From: Flaviramulus multivorans
Lineage (GTDB): Bacteria; Bacteroidota; Bacteroidia; Flavobacteriales; Flavobacteriaceae
Assembly (NCBI RefSeq): GCF_021728415.1
Contig: NZ_JAKKDV010000001.1
Location: forward strand, 1-64,000
DNA: 64,000 nt
Direction of reading: 5' to 3'
How positions within the stretch are numbered: position 1 is the stretch's first letter; every line of letters starts with the position of its first letter. Made by a program: the position numbers and the translations under genes. The notes under the pieces are model-generated. The model had not been told where the DNA came from. It did no database searches and saw only the letters and a program-made list of their open reading frames with translations. Shown piece by piece: positions 1-8,347 of the stretch.

Positions 1-137
1 ACAACGTATATAATTTATTGCTAGTGCTAGCCTACTTACGAAAGTCCTCGCGGACTTTCTATCTGTGATTTATTTGCTAACTTTAGTGCTTAAACACGCA
101 ACGAAATCATACACAATCACGTTGTGGCTCATTTGAA
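1..137. repeat. Cassette-boundary palindromic repeat, copy 1
   Basis: The copy opens with ACAACGTATATAAT and closes with CATACACAATCACGTTGTGG, so its ends are inverted (ACAACGT against ACGTTGT). The interior holds a second inverted repeat, GAAAGTCC against GGACTTTC, around positions 40-59. The same end sequences recur at 1225-1360, and a related, more diverged unit lies at 508-635. The window starts exactly at the left end, so the copy may extend further left. The layout resembles integron attC sites, but no integrase is visible nearby. Confidence 0.6.
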
Positions 138-522
138 ATTGGAACATTTAGCCTTACATACAGACCTAATTCTGGAAACCTTTTGCAGAAGAGTTGCTGG
201 CACCTTGGCGACAACGGATTTTCAATTTGACCACGAAAATGAGACAGAATGGGGAGAGGCCAAGACAGAGACGTTTTCCATCAACATCAGTAAACCGTAC
301 GAAAAAGGTGTATTACAACAATGGGACAGCACAGTTCCTGAAGGTTGTAATGTTGGTATTTCAGTCACAGGCCTGACGGACCTGCCACTCGACATTGAAA
401 CTATTGGACGACAAATCGCGGATGAATTCAACACATCTGTATTTCACCATCGAACTTGGTTGGAACCTGGAAAGAACCTGAAGCGAGAAAAAGAAATAAA
501 AACGAGCCACAACAAAAGCTAA
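124..522 (+). CDS. Hypothetical cassette protein (132 aa)
   Basis: I do not recognise this family. The frame is open from a GTG at 124, which lies inside the end of the upstream repeat. TTG codons at 133 and 139 are alternative starts, and there is no internal ATG. The protein is soluble-looking and has no signal peptide or membrane segment. The middle is rich in acidic and polar residues and the C-terminus is basic (KREKEIK). The stop at 520-522 falls inside the next repeat, so the gene fills the whole interval between two repeats, as gene cassettes do. The base composition is less A+T-rich than that of the core genes, which suggests acquisition. The absence of an ATG start makes expression less certain. 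Confidence 0.45.
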   Translation: MAHLKLEHLALHTDLILETFCRRVAGTLATTDFQFDHENETEWGEAKTETFSINISKPYEKGVLQQWDSTVPEGCNVGISVTGLTDLPLDIETIGRQIADEFNTSVFHHRTWLEPGKNLKREKEIKTSHNKS

Positions 523-635
523 GTGTCAGGGCTATGGTATTGCGTAACTTGGGGCAAACCACATCGCATTCGTGTTCGTCACGGTGGACAGGCTATCGCC
601 CGTCTCCCGCCCGAACACTTAGCTGAACCGTTGTG
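508..635. repeat. Cassette-boundary palindromic repeat, copy 2 (diverged)
   Basis: The outer ends are CACAAC (508-513) and GTTGTG (630-635). Just inside them is a 10-bp inverted repeat, AGCTAAGTGT (517-526) against ACACTTAGCT (615-624). The interior is G+C-rich compared with its surroundings and has further imperfect pairing (GGGC against GCCC). The size and plan match copies 1 and 3, although the interior sequence is different. It separates two unrelated short ORFs. Confidence 0.5.
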
Positions 636-670
636 TGTAATGCGAGACAAACATCTGAACTAAAAAATAA

Positions 671-1207
671 TTGAAAGAAAAGATTTATAATTTAGGAAAA
701 AAAGCTCTAATGATTTGGGGTGGAATATCACTAATTGGAATAATTCTGATTTTTGGCTATCTCGCCTACTCGACTACAATTGGAAATAAAACTGTCGAAA
801 ATAAAGCAACGAAATCTGATGTAAGATTCGTGCTGAATTGGTGTGGACTTGGAGACGATAGAATTGAGAAAGTATCGAATAGTTATGAATCTGGTCGCTC
901 TTTTACTGGAGATTATCTGGATGCATATGGAATTGACATTTCGAAAGTAACTCACGATGAACTGAAAAACAAAAAAGGCTTTTATCGATTAGATAGTTTA
1001 CCTAAAGTTTTGAATGATGCTGTTGAAATGACGAATGGCTGGCAATATCAAATCCCTTGGTTTCCGAAATTAAAAGATTTGCAAAAAGAAGATGTTTATG
1101 TCTATCCTTGGAGCATATATTGCAATGGAATTGACCCAAGTGGTGCGGAATTAATTTTTGTAATACCGAATGAAAACAAAGTATATTATATTGGAACAAA
1201 AATGTAA
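671..1207 (+). CDS. Hypothetical single-pass membrane protein (cassette gene)
   Basis: A 178-residue protein whose N-terminus carries one hydrophobic helix at about residues 13-33 (MIWGGISLIGIILIFGYLAY), followed by a polar domain that should be exported or periplasmic. The start chosen is TTG at 671, directly after an A-rich stretch; the first ATG would cut into the helix. I do not recognise the family. It lies between two of the palindromic repeats and fills the interval, so it looks like another gene cassette. Codon use is A+T-rich like the host's. Confidence 0.5.
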   Translation: MKEKIYNLGKKALMIWGGISLIGIILIFGYLAYSTTIGNKTVENKATKSDVRFVLNWCGLGDDRIEKVSNSYESGRSFTGDYLDAYGIDISKVTHDELKNKKGFYRLDSLPKVLNDAVEMTNGWQYQIPWFPKLKDLQKEDVYVYPWSIYCNGIDPSGAELIFVIPNENKVYYIGTKM

Positions 1208-1224
1208 CGAAAGCACTACACACA

Positions 1225-1360
1225 ACAACGTGTATAATTCATTGCGGTTTGATGGCTAAGCGCAGGATCTTTTCTCACAATTCACTATATTGCTTAGCAA
1301 AGAATAACAGCGTGCTTGCACGCAACTAACCATACACGAACACGTTGTAGCACATTTGAA
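1225..1360. repeat. Cassette-boundary palindromic repeat, copy 3
   Basis: The left end ACAACGTGTATAATTCATTGC and the right end CATACACGAACACGTTGTAG match copy 1 with few changes, and the trailing CACATTTGAA also matches. The interior differs from copy 1 but also holds short inverted repeats, for example CGTGCTTGCACG near 1311-1322. Copies 1 and 3 therefore share ends and diverge inside, as recombination sites with a variable loop would. Confidence 0.6.
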
Positions 1361-1388
1361 GAAACCTACGAACAATAAAGATTGAGAT

Positions 1389-1928
1389 TTACATTTTGGC
1401 TACTTTTTCGCCAATTTCTTTGTATGCCTTTTTCATTTCCTTTCCAAACATAGGCCAAAATTTTGAATACTGTCTTTTGATTGTATCATCACCATTGATA
1501 GGTTTCATAACACGATTAGCTTTTTCTAAATAGCTTATGTAATTTCCCCAATATTGTTCTTTAGATTTTGAATATCCAGTCTCTGATTTTGGGTCTGGTT
1601 TGTATATCAATCTTCTTTTTGCGCCTTTATAAGTAAACCTTTTATAAAGTCTTTCCTCGAAAAGATTATGACTTTTATTCTCGGGTTTTGTAGCGAAATG
1701 AACACCTCTTCGAAAAGCTCTTTTCATACTTCTGTAGAATTTTGAAAAGCCAACAGTTTTTACTCTAACTTTTTTGCCATCATATTGAAAACCTAAATAT
1801 TCAAGTTGCTTATTTGGAACAACTACACTCTTTTCGTTTACAATTCCACCAACAAATTCGCCTTTAATATTCTCATATCGATAAATATTTGTCTTTTCAG
1901 GTTTTTGATGAGTTGTATTATGCCCTCT
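1389..1928 (-). pseudogene. Reverse transcriptase C-terminal remnant
   Basis: The open frame runs from 1928 down to 1389; an ATG-bounded reading starts at 1727. Its first part reads KTNIYRYENIKGE and then QLEYLGFQYDGKKV, followed by a basic helix-rich segment (FYRSMKRAFRRG). This pattern is typical of the segment after the catalytic palm in bacterial reverse transcriptases of the retron or defence-associated type. The catalytic YxDD region is missing: upstream the frame meets a stop at 1929-1931, and no RT-like sequence follows. The frame is open for only 180 codons and lacks an ATG near its beginning. I read it as a truncated gene left at the end of the cassette array. The exact RT class cannot be decided. 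Confidence 0.5.
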
Positions 1929-2058
1929 TTAATCTTCATTTTTGCAGCTATAAAATTTCATTTAATCGCCCAAATGTGAAAAGACACCTTAGGATGGTAA
2001 CTAGTTTTTGTTGCCAATTCTTTTCGTTTAACATCATTCGCTCAATAATCCTTGAGTT

Positions 2059-2616
2059 TTAAGCTGCCTTTTTCTTTTGTAAATATAATGTCCTCATAGC
2101 TTGAAGAATGTGTCTTTCATTGTGATAAATAACAAACCTGAAGGTATCTCCTAGCTTTAATTTTATTAATTTTGAAATACTTATAGCCGTTTTCGTTTTG
2201 TTTAAATTTACATTTCTAGCATCATCTAAAAGAGAGATAAGATCATATTGATCCCTAATAAATTTATTTAATGTCTCCTTACTCAAAACGCTTCCATTGG
2301 GGTTCATTTCTTTTGGTGTTTTCATTTTCTTTGTTTTTTCGTTTAGCCTTATAGAATTGACGAAAAAATCACCAATTAAACCTGGAACAAAAACAGTATC
2401 CGTGGGTGTTATATCTTGATTGATTCCGTATTTTATTTCTGGCAGATAAAAGTTGCTATACAAATTCAGGTGTGCGATACACTCTAAAGCACTCCAAATA
2501 TTAACATTTATTTTCCAGTTTAATTCGTCCATCGATTTTTGAAGCATGTCTTCCGCGTCTTCAATATTTTGATAGGTTAACGCCGTTAACTCTGATATCA
2601 GTTTAGTAGTTTCCAT
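2059..2616 (-). CDS. DinB-like putative metal-dependent protein
   Basis: A 185-residue helical protein of the DinB/YfiT-like four-helix-bundle superfamily. The support is the helix containing W-S-A-L-E-C-I-A-H-L near residue 40-50 and the C-terminal Y-H-N-E-R-H-I-L-Q motif near residue 165-173. Together these supply the histidines that bind a metal in this superfamily. Members include thiol-dependent transferases and DNA-damage-induced proteins of unknown activity, so the substrate cannot be given. The gene stands alone on the minus strand, between the cassette remnant and a DoxX-like gene, and ends with a lysine-rich tail. Confidence 0.7.
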   Translation of the reverse strand: METTKLISELTALTYQNIEDAEDMLQKSMDELNWKINVNIWSALECIAHLNLYSNFYLPEIKYGINQDITPTDTVFVPGLIGDFFVNSIRLNEKTKKMKTPKEMNPNGSVLSKETLNKFIRDQYDLISLLDDARNVNLNKTKTAISISKLIKLKLGDTFRFVIYHNERHILQAMRTLYLQKKKAA

Positions 2617-2708
2617 TTCTATTTATTTTTTAGTCAATTACGTTATAGATACAATTAATTTGAAATGACCTTAAAGAGATTTTATATTTTTTAAACTAGC
2701 ACATCAAT

Positions 2709-3239
2709 TCACCTATATTTTTGAATATTGTCTAAAACTTGTAGCCTGAATCCTTTCAAAGGTCTAATAGAACTAAAATAGATCCATCCAATAAAAAAAA
2801 CTTGTAAAGGTATCCTAAACCATAAATAAGTTAATCCATAACCATCAAATGTTCCGGTTTGGTAATTTAATTGATGGAGTGAGGCATTTATATTGGCAGG
2901 AAGTATTAGAATAAAGAAGATAATCAATAGCCAAGCAATCACCTTTCTGAAAGATGATATTTGAAGCCCGATCGCTACAAAAATTTCTAAAACTCCTGTG
3001 ATATAAACTAGTTCTCTTTTGTATGGGATTCCAGATGGAATCATCAGGGTCATTCCCTCGGCAAACAAAAAGTGTCCTAATGCTGTAAACACTAACATTG
3101 TGGACATACCAACTCTCGCACTACGAGAAAAATCATTAGTTCCTTTGATGGCTTTAATCATAAAGTAACTAAAACTTGAAACTGCAATTAACACAATTAG
3201 TATTGTCATTTTTGTCCACTTTAAGTAATTGAACCACAT
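2709..3239 (-). CDS. DoxX-family integral membrane protein
   Basis: A 176-residue protein with four predicted membrane helices (about residues 11-30, 45-65, 79-98 and 103-121) and a fifth hydrophobic segment near 145-160. The pattern fits the DoxX-like family found throughout Bacteroidota, whose function is mostly unknown. The ATG at 3239 lies directly after the decarboxylase remnant. An ATG at 3209 (MTILIVL) begins at the first helix and is an equally good or better start, because the ten extra residues could come from the deletion junction. The activity cannot be inferred. Confidence 0.65.
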   Translation of the reverse strand: MWFNYLKWTKMTILIVLIAVSSFSYFMIKAIKGTNDFSRSARVGMSTMLVFTALGHFLFAEGMTLMIPSGIPYKRELVYITGVLEIFVAIGLQISSFRKVIAWLLIIFFILILPANINASLHQLNYQTGTFDGYGLTYLWFRIPLQVFFIGWIYFSSIRPLKGFRLQVLDNIQKYR

Positions 3240-3247
3240 AAATTAGC

Positions 3248-3700
3248 CTAGGAAGTACCGCTTACAAATTCAGCACAAGTTCTTTTGGTAAGGTTAAATA
3301 ATTCAATCAACCATTTTTCTACTACTGCTTCTAATTTTGAACTTATTGGAGATAATACATACATTGCAGGAGCTTGATCCCAATACGTTGCTAAATGTTT
3401 TGTTGCAAGGCCAATTGGTAATGCGCTGCCAGTAACAAAACCAAAATACCGCCCTCCTAAAGTTGATACAGTAGCAGGGCTTCCATAGGTGTGTAATTGG
3501 TTCAAAATATCTTTGGGCTCCGTAGATGAAACTGGTATCGCTTCATCAAATTTAGACAGTAAGTCCAAAGCATCTTGAGCAGGGAACACAGGCCTTTCTA
3601 ATGCATCGTCCAAGTAGCTCATTGCGTACTCTTGCGCCAAACTAAACACTGTTTTATCCTTCAATTGTAAAAGCAATTTTTGCTGCATGTTTGGTTTCAT
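3248..3700 (-). pseudogene. N-terminal remnant of a PLP-dependent decarboxylase
   Basis: The 150 residues match the beginning of group II PLP-dependent amino acid decarboxylases of the glutamate or tyrosine decarboxylase type. They include a segment STLGGRYFGFV, the Y-W-D-Q-A-P stretch, and a final G-F/EFVSGTS element, which in intact enzymes starts the large PLP domain. Intact members run to about 450 residues. Here a TAG stop follows SGTS, and the reading after it is A-N-F, which is how the family normally continues, before it runs straight into the DoxX gene. The PLP lysine and the rest of the large domain are missing, so the protein should be inactive. The remnant follows the S41 peptidase gene on the same strand. 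Confidence 0.75.
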
Positions 3701-3742
3701 TATTTAACGTATTTTTATGTTTAATACATTTTGTAATAGCAA

Positions 3743-5089
3743 TTATTCTAAAATAATTTTTACAGAATTTATATGCTCATTCTTCCCTTTAGTATTCGGA
3801 TTATTGGGATCCAAAATCCATTCGCCATCAACAACAAATTTATATTCAATTTCGCCAATTAATACCTCCGTTTCAATACTCCAACCATTTTCATTCCTTT
3901 TTAAGGGATGTTTTGTGGCATTCCAATAATTAAAGTTTCCTACAAGATAAACTAAATCAGCCTCCAGGTAACCTTTGAGTTCAAATTCTGTAGATCTAAA
4001 TTTAGGTTTTTGTATTCCTAAACCGTTAATCTTGTTTTCAATTTCGGCAGGATTTAACGCGGATGCTTTGGTATAGAAATCTTTTAATATTAATCTATGC
4101 GCTTGGTAAAGCGCCAAATTAGCGTCAATATCAATATCGGGGATAACACCAACTTGATCCCAATTGGTTTTTGTAATGGTATTAACCGAACGTTCTTTTG
4201 GCATAACAACTATAAAGTGATTATTGATTCTTACTCCAGAGGTGGGGTTTGCTCCTCCTTTTGTTCGCTCTCCAATAATTGTTGCCTTATCATGGTGTTT
4301 CATATCATAGGCAAACTCCTCCGCTCCCGAAAACGTTTGCGCACTGGTCAGTATATAAACAGGTTTATTTAAATACCGATTTCCAGACATTTCTGCTCTA
4401 GTCCACATTTTCCTTTCACTTTTCTTTTCACGATTTTCAAAACTGAATATATGAACTGGACTATCAAAAAAATAGCTCATAAAAAAAGGCACAGTGTCTG
4501 GATCTAAACTACCAGAATTCCTTCTTAAGTCAATAATTAATCCATTTGTTCCTTCAACATACTTCATCGCACTTACCAGTTTATCTTCACAATATAACAT
4601 TGGCCCAAAAAATGACAGTGCCAAATAACCAATATTACCCTCTAGTATTGATTTGCTTAAAATGCCATGTTGATTTTCATTTAAAAAATCCATGAGTTGC
4701 TTTGATTCCTCTTCATTATTGGGATTTCTTCCCAAAACAGGCTCTACAGGCGAATCAAAGTACAAAAGGCTCAAATGTAAATCGTTTGAAATCTTGAACA
4801 ACTCTTTATTTATGTGAGTGGCTAGTTCAAGACCGTTTATGAACTTATCGTAATCTCCATTAATAGAATTAAAACGTAACATTTCAGCCATTTCTCGCGC
4901 TTTATCTTCAATTATGTAGGACTTCATTAAAGAGTCTGCCAAAGCCAGCGCAATTTGCCTGCTATTTAGTTCATTATGATGATTCATTTGCTCGTTAAGT
5001 GAGACTTTAATACTCTTTTCTGTTTGAGCACCTAAAACACTTATTAACCAGAAGTTAAAGCACAAAAAAAATGTTATTATAAGTTTCAT
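3743..5089 (-). CDS. Exported S41-family peptidase with C-terminal CBM48-like domain
   Basis: A 448-residue protein with a signal peptide (about 1-20, ending G-A-Q). An N-terminal helical domain is followed by a TSPc/S41 catalytic region of the kind seen in interphotoreceptor retinoid-binding-like proteins. The probable nucleophile lies in TSAQTFSGAEEF at about residue 255, followed by GERTKGGANP. The last 90 residues form a separate early-set domain (LVGNFNYWNATKHPLKR, then EYKFVVDGEW.LDPNNP), which resembles the CBM48/AMPK glycogen-binding fold. A peptidase core with a carbohydrate-binding-like tail is unusual. The protein should act in the periplasm or be secreted. The true substrate may be a peptide or a glycoconjugate. 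Confidence 0.75.
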   Translation of the reverse strand: MKLIITFFLCFNFWLISVLGAQTEKSIKVSLNEQMNHHNELNSRQIALALADSLMKSYIIEDKAREMAEMLRFNSINGDYDKFINGLELATHINKELFKISNDLHLSLLYFDSPVEPVLGRNPNNEEESKQLMDFLNENQHGILSKSILEGNIGYLALSFFGPMLYCEDKLVSAMKYVEGTNGLIIDLRRNSGSLDPDTVPFFMSYFFDSPVHIFSFENREKKSERKMWTRAEMSGNRYLNKPVYILTSAQTFSGAEEFAYDMKHHDKATIIGERTKGGANPTSGVRINNHFIVVMPKERSVNTITKTNWDQVGVIPDIDIDANLALYQAHRLILKDFYTKASALNPAEIENKINGLGIQKPKFRSTEFELKGYLEADLVYLVGNFNYWNATKHPLKRNENGWSIETEVLIGEIEYKFVVDGEWILDPNNPNTKGKNEHINSVKIILE

Positions 5090-5146
5090 TGTATTGTATT
5101 TTATATTTTTTTATCAAAATTGCTTGATATGTATAGTCTACTGCTT

Positions 5147-6553
5147 TTAGTTACTAATTACGTCATGGGTAAATTTTTGAGGTAACAAACGTCCCCAATC
5201 TCCAACTATACCTGAGATTGATATTAAACCTGTTGGTAATACATTATTACTAAATTCTGCGTTCTCATAAGTAGCTACGGTAGCCACATCGTTGTTATTT
5301 TTAATGTGATGGTTCCCTAAAAATGTCACGATATTATCTGCATTTACGAAATATACATTTTCAATTTTAACTCGCTTTCCTTCATAATTACCTGATAATA
5401 ATTGTGGGATTGTAATAGTTTCAGGTTGAACAACTATATTTTCAGCATATTTGACATATCCGTTTGAACTTACACCATTAATACTTTTTTGATTATTAAT
5501 AATAGCTCCTGTACCATTTAATAGATTGAGTCTTATTTTATCTCCTAAATTAAAAATATTAGGTGTGTTGAAGCGAATTAAGATACCTCCAGAAGCATCC
5601 TGGATATAAACAGAGTTGTTAGCTGTATTTCCATTTGATGTAATTACGCCTTCAATATAATAGTCTGTTGACAAATACCAGTCTCCTTGGTGTTCATTAA
5701 ATTTTGACTTTAATTCTGAAATAGTATTAACTACTTGTTGGTTTTGGTCATTTTCTAGTACCGATGCAGTAAACACTTTATTTTCACCAATTTCTAGCCC
5801 TCCTGTAGCTTCGATAAGCTCAAAAGAAATTATATAATCCCCTAAAACTAAATTATCATTTACTGGTATAATCTTAAAACTTGTATTTTGGGTGTTCTGT
5901 CCTAGTTGAAGTGTAATTTCATTTAATACGGCTGCAGGAACTGTATGAAAATGTGTGCCATAAGAAATACCTTGTGGCGTAGTAATTTTCACTTTAATGT
6001 TACTATTATTAGCTGCTAGATTTGTTGAATTAAGCCCTACAACCAATCCTTCTGCATTTCCTTCAGAAATTGATCCAGTAGATGCATCAAAATTAAATTT
6101 ATTGACAACAATTGGCTGCGCGTTTAGTTTTATTTCAGCAGTTACTTTAGCACCTAAAGCAAATCCAGCAGTTGGATTACTTAATTTAAGATTTATTATT
6201 TTTTCAGTTGTGGTATTATTTACACGTGACACAACAAAACTAGTATCCTTAGTATTAGCTAAAAGTTTAATTCTTAATTTATTATTTACAGCCTGTGGCT
6301 CCGTTATAAAGTCACTTCCATAGGAAGCATTTCCTGATAATTCTATAGTAATATAGCCTGTTTCGATCGCTTTTACATCTAATTTTAGCGGAATAGAAAG
6401 CGTTTCCATGTCTTGCATCATCGTGTGTGTTTGATTGACAAATCCTACTTTGACAAAACTGTCAGGGCTATTAACTTCATCTATACTACAACTAAAGAAA
6501 GTTAAGCTTGTAACGAAGAATAACATTAATCGATAAAAAAAGTGTGTTTTCAT
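5147..6553 (-). CDS. Surface lipoprotein with Calx-beta-like repeats and DUF5689 domain
   Basis: A 468-residue lipoprotein. The signal sequence ends in a lipobox, F-F-S-C at about residue 22. Two immunoglobulin-like segments follow (about 35-140 and 155-270) and resemble Calx-beta or Na-Ca exchanger repeats. A C-terminal OB-fold-like DUF5689 domain (about 285-465) carries Y-Y-I-E-G-V-I-T and S-V-Y-I-Q-D-A-S-G-G-I. Such proteins are typical of Bacteroidota cell surfaces, often next to nucleases or TonB systems; no enzyme motif is visible. The gene is alone in its unit but has two upstream elements shared with other genes in the window (6590-6654 and 6664-6723). This links it to the RND efflux operon and to a barrel gene. 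Confidence 0.75.
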   Translation of the reverse strand: MKTHFFYRLMLFFVTSLTFFSCSIDEVNSPDSFVKVGFVNQTHTMMQDMETLSIPLKLDVKAIETGYITIELSGNASYGSDFITEPQAVNNKLRIKLLANTKDTSFVVSRVNNTTTEKIINLKLSNPTAGFALGAKVTAEIKLNAQPIVVNKFNFDASTGSISEGNAEGLVVGLNSTNLAANNSNIKVKITTPQGISYGTHFHTVPAAVLNEITLQLGQNTQNTSFKIIPVNDNLVLGDYIISFELIEATGGLEIGENKVFTASVLENDQNQQVVNTISELKSKFNEHQGDWYLSTDYYIEGVITSNGNTANNSVYIQDASGGILIRFNTPNIFNLGDKIRLNLLNGTGAIINNQKSINGVSSNGYVKYAENIVVQPETITIPQLLSGNYEGKRVKIENVYFVNADNIVTFLGNHHIKNNNDVATVATYENAEFSNNVLPTGLISISGIVGDWGRLLPQKFTHDVISN

Positions 6554-6589
6554 AATTTTGTTTATTAAAAAAATTGATTAAAATTTTAC

Positions 6590-6654
6590 CAAAATTAATA
6601 TGCAATCTATTCTTTTGTGTTGCACAATTACAGCCAATAGTTCTAAAATTTTAT
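6590..6654 (-). promoter_or_regulatory. Shared 65-bp promoter/operator, copy A
   Basis: On the plus strand the element reads CAAAATTA, 15 bases, TTTTGTGTTGCAC, 12 bases, TAGTTCTAAAATTTTAT. Read on the minus strand, CAAAATTA is TAATTTTG, a match to the Bacteroidota -7 box TAnnTTTG, and it lies 36 bases upstream of the lipoprotein ATG. The same three blocks with identical spacings occur at 18785-18849, before the RND operon. No TTG occupies the -33 position, so the upstream blocks probably bind an activator. Confidence 0.7.
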
Positions 6655-6663
6655 GCAGTATTA

Positions 6664-6723
6664 AATTGATTGAGGCAAATTTGATACTTAAATATTTATA
6701 ATAAATTAATGTACATTAAGAAA
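6664..6723 (-). promoter_or_regulatory. Palindrome-containing element shared with the barrel gene
   Basis: Contains the perfect palindrome TTAATGTACATTAA at 6706-6719 and, 31 bases from its start, the GCAAATTTGATA block at 6675. The whole 60 bases align without gaps to 11308-11367, upstream of an outer-membrane barrel gene. The palindrome centre is about 34 bases from the CAAATTTG block, the distance expected for a Crp-type site overlapping -41.5. A Crp/Fnr-family gene lies immediately beside it at 6820-7410. Confidence 0.6.
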
Positions 6724-6819
6724 GTTAAAAGAGAAGGTTTGATAGCTTAGAGACTTATCACTCTTTTTTTGATTTACATTATAATCGGTTGACGAACTAG
6801 AGCTCCTAAAAAAACAAAA

Positions 6820-7410
6820 TTAGTACTCGATAGTTGCTAATTTTTTTCTAACAGAACTTAAAAATTCTGGAGTTACTCCTAAATAAGAAGCGACCATATA
6901 CTGTGGAAAACGTTGTTCAAGAGATCTATATTTAGTTCTGAATTCTATATAACGCTCTTCCGCAGTTTGGCTCATGTTTAAAATGGTACGTTCTTGCAAG
7001 GCAATATAACCTCCTTGTATCTTTAAACGAAAAAACCGTTCAGAAACTGGCACTGTATTATATAGATTTTCAAGTGAGCTTCGATGTATGCGCATTACCA
7101 CGCTCTCTTCAACAGCTTGAACATAGTGTTTCGCAGGAGTTTGTGTTAGGTAACTATATAAATCATTAATCCACCACCCTTCAATTCCTAATTGAAGAAT
7201 ATGCTCTCTACCTTGGTCATCCATATAAAAACTTCTTATACTTCCTTTTGCAATAAAATTCATATAAGAGGATACGTCATCTTTTACAATTAAGTATTCT
7301 TTCTTTTTAAGTTTTTGGGGTTTAAAATGATCTAAAATAGAAATCTGTTCAGCCTTAGTCAAAGAGACTAATTGCTGTATGTTTGAAAGAAGAACTGCTT
7401 CATAATCCAT
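6820..7410 (-). CDS. Crp/Fnr-family transcriptional regulator
   Basis: A 196-residue protein with a cyclic-nucleotide-binding-like beta-roll (about residues 20-120, with F-I-A-K-G-S-I-R and H-I-L-Q-L-G-I-E-G-W-W) and a C-terminal helix-turn-helix region (about 145-190, V-A-S-Y-L-G-V-T-P-E-F-L-S-S-V-R-K). This is the compact form common in Bacteroidota. Most residues needed to bind cAMP are not obvious, so the ligand is unknown. A TACCTTTG -7 box lies at 7447-7454 upstream of its ATG. The neighbouring TTAATGTACATTAA palindrome at 6706-6719, repeated with one mismatch at 11350-11363, is a natural candidate for its binding site. Confidence 0.85.
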   Translation of the reverse strand: MDYEAVLLSNIQQLVSLTKAEQISILDHFKPQKLKKKEYLIVKDDVSSYMNFIAKGSIRSFYMDDQGREHILQLGIEGWWINDLYSYLTQTPAKHYVQAVEESVVMRIHRSSLENLYNTVPVSERFFRLKIQGGYIALQERTILNMSQTAEERYIEFRTKYRSLEQRFPQYMVASYLGVTPEFLSSVRKKLATIEY

Positions 7411-7502
7411 GATTATACCTTAAAGGATTTATTACAGTTTACTTCACAAAGGTAGTTTTTTAAACGATATTTTTTATTAAAGAAAACTTAAAATAACACT
7501 AG

Positions 7503-8327
7503 TTAATCCAGCAACATTTCCATTTCATATTGATCAACCGTATTGTTCAATCCAAATTTATAAATTTGACAAATTTTTGTGATTAATCGCGCATCAATAT
7601 TATTAATTTTTATTTCTTTTGAGATACTGTGAATAGCTGAAAACAAACGTTTCCAAGCGTTTTTACTTTCTATCAATACGTCAAACTGAGCCAAATACCC
7701 ATTTTGGTCGTTTATTATAAAAATAGACTCTATATTATTATCATGAAGTACTTGATAACATTTAAAATCACCTCTTTTTAAAGTTGCTATCTGATTTTCC
7801 CAAGAGTATAAACTCTGTGCAGTTTTATCCTCAAAATTAAAATCTTGAAACTTTATTTTTTTTAACTCAAAAGGAACTTCACAAAGTATTTCTATATTAC
7901 CACCAAAACACTTATAGCTCTTAATAATATTATAACCTATTTTTTTATAGACTTCGATGGCAGTTTTATTTTCTTTAATTACTTCTAATTTACATTTCGT
8001 AACCCCTATCGCTTTTAATTCATCAAGCGCATATTCATAAATCTGTTGTATTATTTTTTTTCCTCTGTATTCTGGAATAACACCAGTTGCGAGGTTAAAT
8101 GCGGTTAAATAAGACTCTCTGTTTTCTATACCATGAAGAACGAACCCTACTAATTTATCACGGTTGAACATTCCGTAAGAAAAGCTATAATTAATGCTTG
8201 CCATTTCCCATCTATTTTTAAACAGGAACTTATCTTTAGGAAATTCAACAAAATAGTTTTCAAACGCTGAAAAAAAGCAATCCACAATGATATTGAAAGG
8301 GGTCTGGCTTAAATTTTTAATTTCCAT
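7503..8327 (-). CDS. GNAT-family N-acetyltransferase, two-domain
   Basis: A 274-residue protein. The N-terminal half is a GNAT fold with the acetyl-CoA pyrophosphate loop in ATGVIPEYRGKKI (about residue 85-97), then the A-I-E-V-Y-K-K-I-G-Y helix near 126. The C-terminal half (about 150-274) looks like a second, degenerate GNAT-like domain with no clear loop. Substrates of such proteins range from amines to antibiotics and cannot be deduced here. It is the last gene of a probable minus-strand operon with PhzF, DoxX and a barrel-like protein (gaps of 17 to 55 bases). Confidence 0.75.
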   Translation of the reverse strand: MEIKNLSQTPFNIIVDCFFSAFENYFVEFPKDKFLFKNRWEMASINYSFSYGMFNRDKLVGFVLHGIENRESYLTAFNLATGVIPEYRGKKIIQQIYEYALDELKAIGVTKCKLEVIKENKTAIEVYKKIGYNIIKSYKCFGGNIEILCEVPFELKKIKFQDFNFEDKTAQSLYSWENQIATLKRGDFKCYQVLHDNNIESIFIINDQNGYLAQFDVLIESKNAWKRLFSAIHSISKEIKINNIDARLITKICQIYKFGLNNTVDQYEMEMLLD

Positions 8328-8347
8328 GACTCTTATCCTTATTTTGT

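Noticed and set aside
1-1389. CRISPR array
   Set aside because: The repeats are about 130 bases, palindromic, diverged inside, and separated by ORFs; no short regular repeat-spacer pattern exists anywhere in the window.
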